Of a stretch of DNA of 64,000 nt, positions 62,959-64,000 are shown piece after piece. The number at the start of each line of letters is the position of its first letter. Positions within the stretch are counted from its first letter, which is position 1. Location: the NCBI RefSeq assembly GCF_002019665.1, contig NZ_KV917375.1, positions 1,803,175 to 1,867,174 on the forward strand, in the 5' to 3' direction. The notes beneath the pieces were generated by a model. The model made no database searches. It worked only from the letters and a program-made list of their open reading frames with translations, and was not told the DNA's origin. Source of the DNA: Sutcliffiella halmapala (GTDB lineage Bacteria; Bacillota; Bacilli; Bacillales; Bacillaceae_I). Both the position numbers and the translations under genes were made by a program.

Positions 62959-64000
62959 CTTCCGTTAAAAAGTTAAAGTGTTCGACAATCACATTAATAG
63001 GATTAGAGTCATCTGGTAAAACAACCTTTTTTTCAAAATTAACCAATCAAGCCATAGGCGAGGAGTCTAATGTAAAAGGCTCCACTTACAGTGTGCGTAT
63101 ACATCGGAAGAATAATATCGAATATGTAGATACACCAGGGATACACCCAAATGATACGTTAGCAAACGAGATGGTAAAACAGGAATTGGAAAAAGCAACT
63201 TGTATCGTGGTTATTGTTAGAGGTACCCATTTGCAAGAAGAACTAAAGGAAATTATTCCTTATTTAGAGAATAATTCTAAATCAACTATTATAGTGGCTA
63301 CATATGCAGATAAGATGACCAAGAAGAGTAAAAAAGTACTCAATCAGACTAGCCTTATGTATAAATTACCATTAATATTATTGGATGCTAGAAAAACGAC
63401 AGATGAAAAGTTGCAGACCTTCTATAGATGTGTCGAAAAAGAATATTCATTTACAGATGAAAAAGTGAAGAAACTTCAAGTTTTATCTTTAGATCGTGTA
63501 GAGCCAAGTAGATTGATATTTGACATTCCTTTTTTCGGAAAGCTTCTCTCTTTTTTAGTATTAACCTTTATGTTTCTCGTTCCTGTAATGGGGGCTTATT
63601 ATTTTGCTGATGCCTTGACGCCACTAGTGAATTCGTATCTGATTTCGTCTATGGAAGCCAAGCTGAATCATGCACCGGTTTTTATTTATAGTATTCTAGT
63701 AGGAGACTATGGAGTATTCTCACTTGGGATATATTCTTTTTTGTGGGCATTTCCGGTTGTCTTTCTTATGGGGTGTACCACTGCTATAGTGGATGAGACA
63801 GGTCTAAAGGATAGGATTGTCGATACGTTAGATCCATTACTTAGAAATATAGGATTAAACGGAAAAGATTTAATACCTGTTCTTACTGGTTTTGGGTGTA
63901 ATGTAGTGGCTGTTTTTCAATCAAGAAATTGTAGTCTTTGTACACGTAAGCAATGTATTTCTTTCATCACTTTTGGATCAGCGTGTAGTTATCAAATCGG
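62952..64000 (+). CDS. FeoB-like GTPase/transporter (5' part; runs off the window)
   Basis: A frame of at least 349 codons, open to the window end. Residues 1-190: a small GTPase domain with G1 GLESSGKTT and G3 VDTPG but a poor G4 (ATYADKM in place of NKxD). Then membrane segments with DETGLKDRIVDTLDPLLRNIGLNGKDLIPVLTGFGCNVVAVFQSR, which parallels the FeoB gate region. The following C-S-L-C...Q-C and G-S-A-C differ from FeoB. It overlaps the flavoprotein gene by 7 bases and lies in a Zur-type operon, so the metal moved is probably zinc or a zinc-related ion rather than iron. Confidence 0.82.
   Translation, partial: MLASVKKLKCSTITLIGLESSGKTTFFSKLTNQAIGEESNVKGSTYSVRIHRKNNIEYVDTPGIHPNDTLANEMVKQELEKATCIVVIVRGTHLQEELKEIIPYLENNSKSTIIVATYADKMTKKSKKVLNQTSLMYKLPLILLDARKTTDEKLQTFYRCVEKEYSFTDEKVKKLQVLSLDRVEPSRLIFDIPFFGKLLSFLVLTFMFLVPVMGAYYFADALTPLVNSYLISSMEAKLNHAPVFIYSILVGDYGVFSLGIYSFLWAFPVVFLMGCTTAIVDETGLKDRIVDTLDPLLRNIGLNGKDLIPVLTGFGCNVVAVFQSRNCSLCTRKQCISFITFGSACSYQI

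Noticed and set aside
1-64000. tRNA, rRNA, insertion sequence or prophage
   Set aside because: No cloverleaf, rRNA segment, transposase, integrase or terminal repeats seen in any part.

Overview
This window looks like a chromosomal segment of an endospore-forming, low-GC Bacillaceae species (Bacillus sensu lato). The evidence is a complete GerA-type spore germinant receptor operon, a collagen-like exosporium-type protein behind a sigma-K-like promoter, Bacillus-type A-H-S-x-G lipase chemistry, strong AGGAGG ribosome binding sites with frequent TTG/GTG starts, and a Zur-type zinc regulon. I saw no rRNA, tRNA, insertion sequence, phage or CRISPR locus.

Layout. 1-7.2 kb: end of an ABC-2 exporter, a lone SMI1/KNR4 protein, small membrane and GNAT genes, and the gerA-gerC-gerB type operon. 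7.2-10 kb: secreted lipase, a lipoprotein and a membrane protein on the minus strand. 10.0-12.8 kb: an apparent macrolide-resistance operon. Its promoter and 13-codon leader peptide carry an Arg-Trp-Arg stalling motif and two terminator hairpins, followed by an ABC-F ribosomal protection gene and a macrolide phosphotransferase gene. 12.8-13.6 kb: thirteen 52-bp repeats, each holding a 27-nt hairpin. 13.6-24 kb: small secreted or membrane proteins, an RNase J paralogue, a nitroreductase, a histidine phosphatase, a ferritin-like protein, a hydrolase and the collagen-like gene. 23.9-27.6 kb: ketone-body type acetoacetate metabolism (HMG-CoA lyase, thiolase, two-subunit CoA transferase). 27.6-36.2 kb: assorted accessory genes, a second array of the same 52-bp repeat family, and a nonsense-disrupted gene.

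36.65-51.8 kb is a roughly 15-kb, apparently single-purpose operon. It holds N-acylamino acid racemase, GNAT acyltransferase, M20 deacylase, an alpha/beta hydrolase fused to a beta-lactamase-like serine hydrolase, an M81 (MlrC-type) metallopeptidase, a five-component peptide ABC importer, an RpiR regulator and a second serine hydrolase. The first three match the N-succinylation route that turns D-amino acids into L-amino acids. The rest would import and open peptides that ordinary peptidases do not cut. The substrate is not visible from sequence.

52-57 kb: an MFS transporter, a SEC-C protein, GNAT and VOC proteins, and a frameshifted small gene. 57.1 kb to the end: a zinc-starvation block organised around three Zur-box-like sites. 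It contains FolE2 (zinc-independent GTP cyclohydrolase), a SufU paralogue, a COG0523 GTPase, a dCTP deaminase, a second COG0523 GTPase of YciC/ZagA type, a flavoprotein with a Cys-rich tail, and a truncated FeoB-like GTPase/transporter. Placing dCTP deaminase under Zur suggests a zinc-sparing bypass of zinc-dependent dCMP deaminase, which I consider one of the most interesting points in the window.
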